Under the pieces are notes generated by a model. That model searched no databases, had not been told where the DNA came from, and saw only the letters and a program-made list of their open reading frames with translations. Source: Solimonas sp. K1W22B-7 (GTDB taxonomy: Bacteria > Pseudomonadota > Gammaproteobacteria > Nevskiales > Nevskiaceae). From it: a DNA stretch of 64,000 nucleotides. The position numbers were made by a program, and so were the translations under genes. Of the stretch, positions 60,628 to 64,000 are shown piece after piece. Position 1 is the first letter of the stretch, and the number at the start of each line of letters is the position of its first letter. The stretch spans positions 2,418,001-2,482,000 of the forward strand of contig NZ_CP031704.1 of NCBI RefSeq assembly GCF_003428335.1. The letters are read 5' to 3'.

Positions 60628-60652
60628 AGCCCCGCTTCGGCGGGGCTTTTTT
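60628..60652. terminator. Bidirectional terminator
   Basis: AGCCCCGC-TTCG-GCGGGGCT stem with a T6 run on the plus strand and A-rich sequence on the other side. Serves the barrel gene and the convergent desaturase gene. Confidence 0.9.
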
Positions 60653-60675
60653 GTTTCTGGCTCCCACCGAGCCTC

Positions 60676-61683
60676 TCAGCTTTGAGCCGGCGTTGCGGCC
60701 AACCTCAATACCTCTCCATACCCCGGCGGCTCCACCGATTCCCCACGCTCGCGCAGCAGCGCATGCAGCTGCGGCAGGCGGTAGTAAGGCACGGACGCCA
60801 TCGCGTGGTGCTCCTGGTGGTAGTTCACGTTCATCGGCGCGAAGAACAGCCGCTGCCAGGCGCGGGCGCGCGTGGTGCGCGTGTTCTGGAACATGTCCTG
60901 CACCCGCGGCAGCATGCCGTGCTCGGCGATGGAGCGGATGCGCACGAACAGCGGGAACGGCGTGACGTAGGCCAGCACCCACAGGGCGTACAGCCAGGCG
61001 TGGCCGCTGGCCGCCAGGATGCCGGCCAGCAGCAGGTTGGTGGCCAGCATGCCGCCGGCATTGCGCAGGAAGTCCAGCGGATAGTTCCACCAGCGGCGGC
61101 CGTCCTGCGGCAGCTTCTCGATGTTGTTCGCCACGGTCCACTTCAGCACGCCGGCATCCATCAGCAGCAGGCCGAGCATCAGCTTGATGCCGGTGTAGCC
61201 GGACAGATCGCGCAGCATCTTGCGGCGCAGCGACGCAGCGGTGGTGGGGTAGCCGGCATGCAGCGACATGTCGGGGTCCAGCTCGGTGCCGGTCCTGGTG
61301 TGGTGCACCAGGTGGTGCGCACGGTACTTGTGCATCTGCTGCCAGACGGGGCGTGCGCAGAACCAGTCGCCGAAGAAGTCGTTCATCCCGCGCGTGCGGA
61401 ACAGGGTGCCGTGCGCCGCCTCGTGCTGCAGGATCGCCAGCGCCAGCTGGCGCCCGGCCAGCAGGGGCAGGGCCAGCAGCACGGTCAGTACGCCCGGCCA
61501 CAGCGCCACCATCGCGAAGCTCGCGGCGATCGTGGCCCAGGATACGGCGATGGCCCAGAAACCGCGCCAGTCGGAGCGTGCGGTCAGTTCCGTGACTTCT
61601 TCCGCCGACAGCAGCGAGCGCAGGCGCCGCCGCGTGACGGCCGGCAGTTCCACTGGCGTGGAGGTGGGGGCTTCGATGCTCAT
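60676..61683 (-). CDS. Membrane fatty acid desaturase
   Basis: 335 aa di-iron acyl desaturase/hydroxylase family. Histidine boxes HEAAHG (87-92), HKYRAHHLVHH (118-128) and NYHQEHH (287-293); four to five membrane helices. Members introduce double bonds into acyl-CoA or phospholipid acyl chains, or act on carotenoids and sphingolipids; the exact substrate is not readable. Monocistronic. Its promoter is overlapped by a 36-bp dyad, so expression is probably repressor-controlled. Confidence 0.92.
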   Translation of the reverse strand: MSIEAPTSTPVELPAVTRRRLRSLLSAEEVTELTARSDWRGFWAIAVSWATIAASFAMVALWPGVLTVLLALPLLAGRQLALAILQHEAAHGTLFRTRGMNDFFGDWFCARPVWQQMHKYRAHHLVHHTRTGTELDPDMSLHAGYPTTAASLRRKMLRDLSGYTGIKLMLGLLLMDAGVLKWTVANNIEKLPQDGRRWWNYPLDFLRNAGGMLATNLLLAGILAASGHAWLYALWVLAYVTPFPLFVRIRSIAEHGMLPRVQDMFQNTRTTRARAWQRLFFAPMNVNYHQEHHAMASVPYYRLPQLHALLRERGESVEPPGYGEVLRLAATPAQS

Positions 61684-61730
61684 GAGGGCTCCGGCATGGC
61701 AGGCGCCAGTTCTTACTGGTGCCGACGGTA

Positions 61731-61766
61731 ATGGATAACTTAAGTAATATTACATTAATTATCCAT
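61731..61766. promoter_or_regulatory. 36-bp dyad operator at the desaturase promoter
   Basis: Halves 61731-61748 and 61749-61766 are complementary at 15 of 18 positions: outer ATGGATAA/TTATCCAT, centre GTAATATTAC. On the minus strand the -10 GATAAT (61758-61763) lies inside and the -35 TTGTTT (61782-61787) just outside, with an 18-base spacer. Confidence 0.7.
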
Positions 61767-61799
61767 AAATGAAAATATAGGAAACAATCGGCGCATCCA

Positions 61800-61937
61800 T
61801 GGCTGCCCGCCGCTCATGCGGCGTTTCGGTACGCGCCGTCGTGCGCGACAGCAGGGAACCAAATCGCCGGAGCAGACTCTGAATGTCTCCTCTCCCAAGG
61901 AACCCATTGGCCCGCCCCGTGCGGGCCGCTCTTTTTT
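61800..61937 (+). other. Structured region ending in a terminator, possible small RNA
   Basis: Contains GCCGC/GCGGC, a GGAG..AGAC/GTCTCC pairing and a final GGCCCGC/GCGGGCC hairpin (61909-61927) followed by GCTC and T6. It lies divergent from the desaturase gene. Short frames exist on both strands but none is convincing. No known RNA family recognised. Confidence 0.35.
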
Positions 61938-62755
61938 GGGCTCCCTCTGTCCTCGAACGAGGCGCGCCCGGTTCCGGTGCACAGACCTCGGCACAGGACG
62001 GCGGTGAATTTTTCGCCAGGTGAAGGAAGCGGCGCGATACCGCGCAGATCGAATGCGAGCGTCCGCCGAATGCGCAGCGCTGCCGTTGTCGTGCGACGGA
62101 CGGATGACCGGGTGTCGCGAGGATGACGGCTACAGGCAGCAGATCGCGCGCGAGTCTTGTGCCCGCCGCACGACAACGGCCGCGCCTCGTCGTTTCATCG
62201 GGGTGACGTTCTGCGGCGATAACATGCACTTTGTGACGCGTCGTGTCTGTTTGCTGTGCATCGCGTGTTCTGAATGCGATTGCGATCTTGATCGCCGGAA
62301 ATTTTTTCCGCCGGAATGATGGCTTTCAATATCTCCTTTCGTCGCCTGCGGATTGCCGTACATCGCCGTGCAAGAAAAACCTACAGCGATTTCCTTGGGT
62401 TCATATAAGAATCTGGCGCGAACGATGCGTACGTAAAAGAACTGCCGGTTCAGGCATGTATTGTTCGGGAATGAGGTGCGACCAGGAGAGGTCGAGAGGA
62501 CACCGCGACGACGATTGCGGGTCCTCCATTTGATGTTTTTGATTTTTTTGCTGAATTTTTTGCTCTGACATTATGGATCAGCGCAGCACCAACGGTCGTA
62601 GTGCGCCGGAAAACCCGCCATGCGCGGATGCACCCCCTGCCGGGCGTGCTTATTCCGGAAATCGCACCGCTTATACCCGCAAGCGCCAGTGCATCTCCCC
62701 TTGTCCGACGCCCGCCGCCGCTGCGGCCGGCGTTCGCTCCCAGGGGAGATAGCCG
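61938..62755. other. Stretch without a convincing gene
   Basis: About 800 bases with only short frames on either strand. The right half (62270-62580) is AT-richer than the surroundings, with T-rich runs near 62535-62562 and a CGGAAA-TTT-TTTCCG hairpin near 62296-62313. It must hold the promoter of the ABC operon; the best ribosome site is AGGGGAGA at 62742. The composition suggests acquired or decayed DNA. Confidence 0.5.
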
Positions 62756-63630
<875 letters not shown>

Positions 63631-63634
<4 letters not shown>

Positions 63635-64000
63635 AACGTCTACTGGCAATGATCCGCGCGCGCCTGCTGGAGGTCGTACGCGACCGCTCCGCACTGGCCT
63701 GGAACCTGCTGTTCGCGCCGCTGCTGGTGGTCGGCATGGCGGTGGTGTTCTCGGGCTCGCCGCCGCCGCTGTTCAAGGTGGGCGTGCTCGGCGAGTCGCC
63801 GCTGACGGCGCAGACGCACCCCTTCCTTGCCACGGAGGCCACGCAGTTCTATCGCGAGCCGGACCTGGAGAAGGCCGTCGTCAAGCTGCAGCGCCACCGC
63901 ATCGACCTGCTGCTGGATCCGTCTGCGCGGCCGCTGCGCTACTGGGTCAACACCGAGTCCGCCAAGGGGCGGCTGCTGCAGTCGATGCTCAAGGGCGGCG
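63631..64000 (+). CDS. ABC-2 type permease (3' end outside window)
   Basis: Start ATG 63631 overlaps the ATPase stop (ATGA). 123 codons are visible: a basic N-terminus, one membrane helix (about residues 24-41, LAWNLLFAPLLVVGMAVVF), then the start of a large extracytoplasmic domain (VGVLGESPLTAQTHPFLATE...), the layout of YhhJ/NodJ-related ABC-2 permeases. The gene continues past base 64000. Confidence 0.85.

Noticed and set aside
60682-61731. 349-codon plus-strand frame
   Set aside because: Antisense of the desaturase, whose three histidine boxes are unambiguous.
61759-62229. Short overlapping minus-strand frames upstream of the desaturase gene
   Set aside because: Arg/Pro-rich, overlapping frames on both strands over structured DNA, no ribosome site; I could not support a protein.

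Overview
The window is GC-rich chromosomal DNA from a gammaproteobacterium. The order ftsH-folP-glmM-(tpiA)-secG-tRNA-Leu(GAG)-tRNA-fMet-rimP-nusA-infB-rbfA-truB-rpsO-pnp is the classical gammaproteobacterial information-processing block. A polyhydroxyalkanoate regulator (phaR), an AlkB-rubredoxin alkane hydroxylase and a ZipA gene together suggest a hydrocarbon-using, PHA-storing member of the Nevskiales (Solimonas/Hydrocarboniphaga-like). The genus is an inference from gene content only.

Layout. 0-15 kb: cell-envelope, folate and translation genes, all on the plus strand. 15-16 kb: convergent pnp and phaR with a structured intergenic region. I read that region as a minus-strand small RNA with a near-consensus sigma-70 promoter, a PhaR-like operator over its start site, an anti-Shine-Dalgarno CUCCUCC segment and a U7 terminator. 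16-23 kb: gluQ, then a plus-strand run of HAD phosphatase, alkylglycerone-phosphate-synthase-like flavoenzyme, GlpD and FGGY kinase, a possible DHAP/glycerol or ether-lipid module. 23-32 kb: glsB-type membrane protein, DUF4124 protein and queF on minus, then smc-zipA-ligA-mscS with stop/start overlaps at smc/zipA and ligA/mscS.

32-42 kb: an accessory island with AT-richer 3' genes. It holds a 2489-residue secreted NHL/YD-repeat (Rhs-like) protein with a variable C-terminal domain of permuted papain/NlpC type, followed at once by an ankyrin-repeat putative lipoprotein (candidate immunity protein) and small orphan genes. Copies of two palindromic repeat families bracket the island. 42-49 kb: bolA-yciI-yciB on minus, then yciO, an M50 protease, trpS-scpA-scpB-rluB. 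49-56 kb (minus): acetoacetate-decarboxylase-like protein, SDR, an RND pump without an adjacent adaptor gene, and a tonB-exbB-exbD operon behind a Fur box. 56-64 kb: a membrane protein behind a Pho-box-like array of direct repeats, alkB-rubredoxin divergent from an AraC regulator, an outer-membrane barrel protein, a fatty acid desaturase with a 36-bp dyad over its promoter, a roughly 1-kb stretch without a convincing gene, and an ABC-2 exporter cut by the window end.

A recurring theme is that short palindromic repeats of several families fill intergenic gaps, often directly at stop codons (folP, zipA) and between operon partners. Fatty-acid and carbon-storage functions (PHA control, alkane hydroxylation, desaturation, G3P/DHAP enzymes) recur across the window and fit a lipid- or alkane-oriented metabolism.
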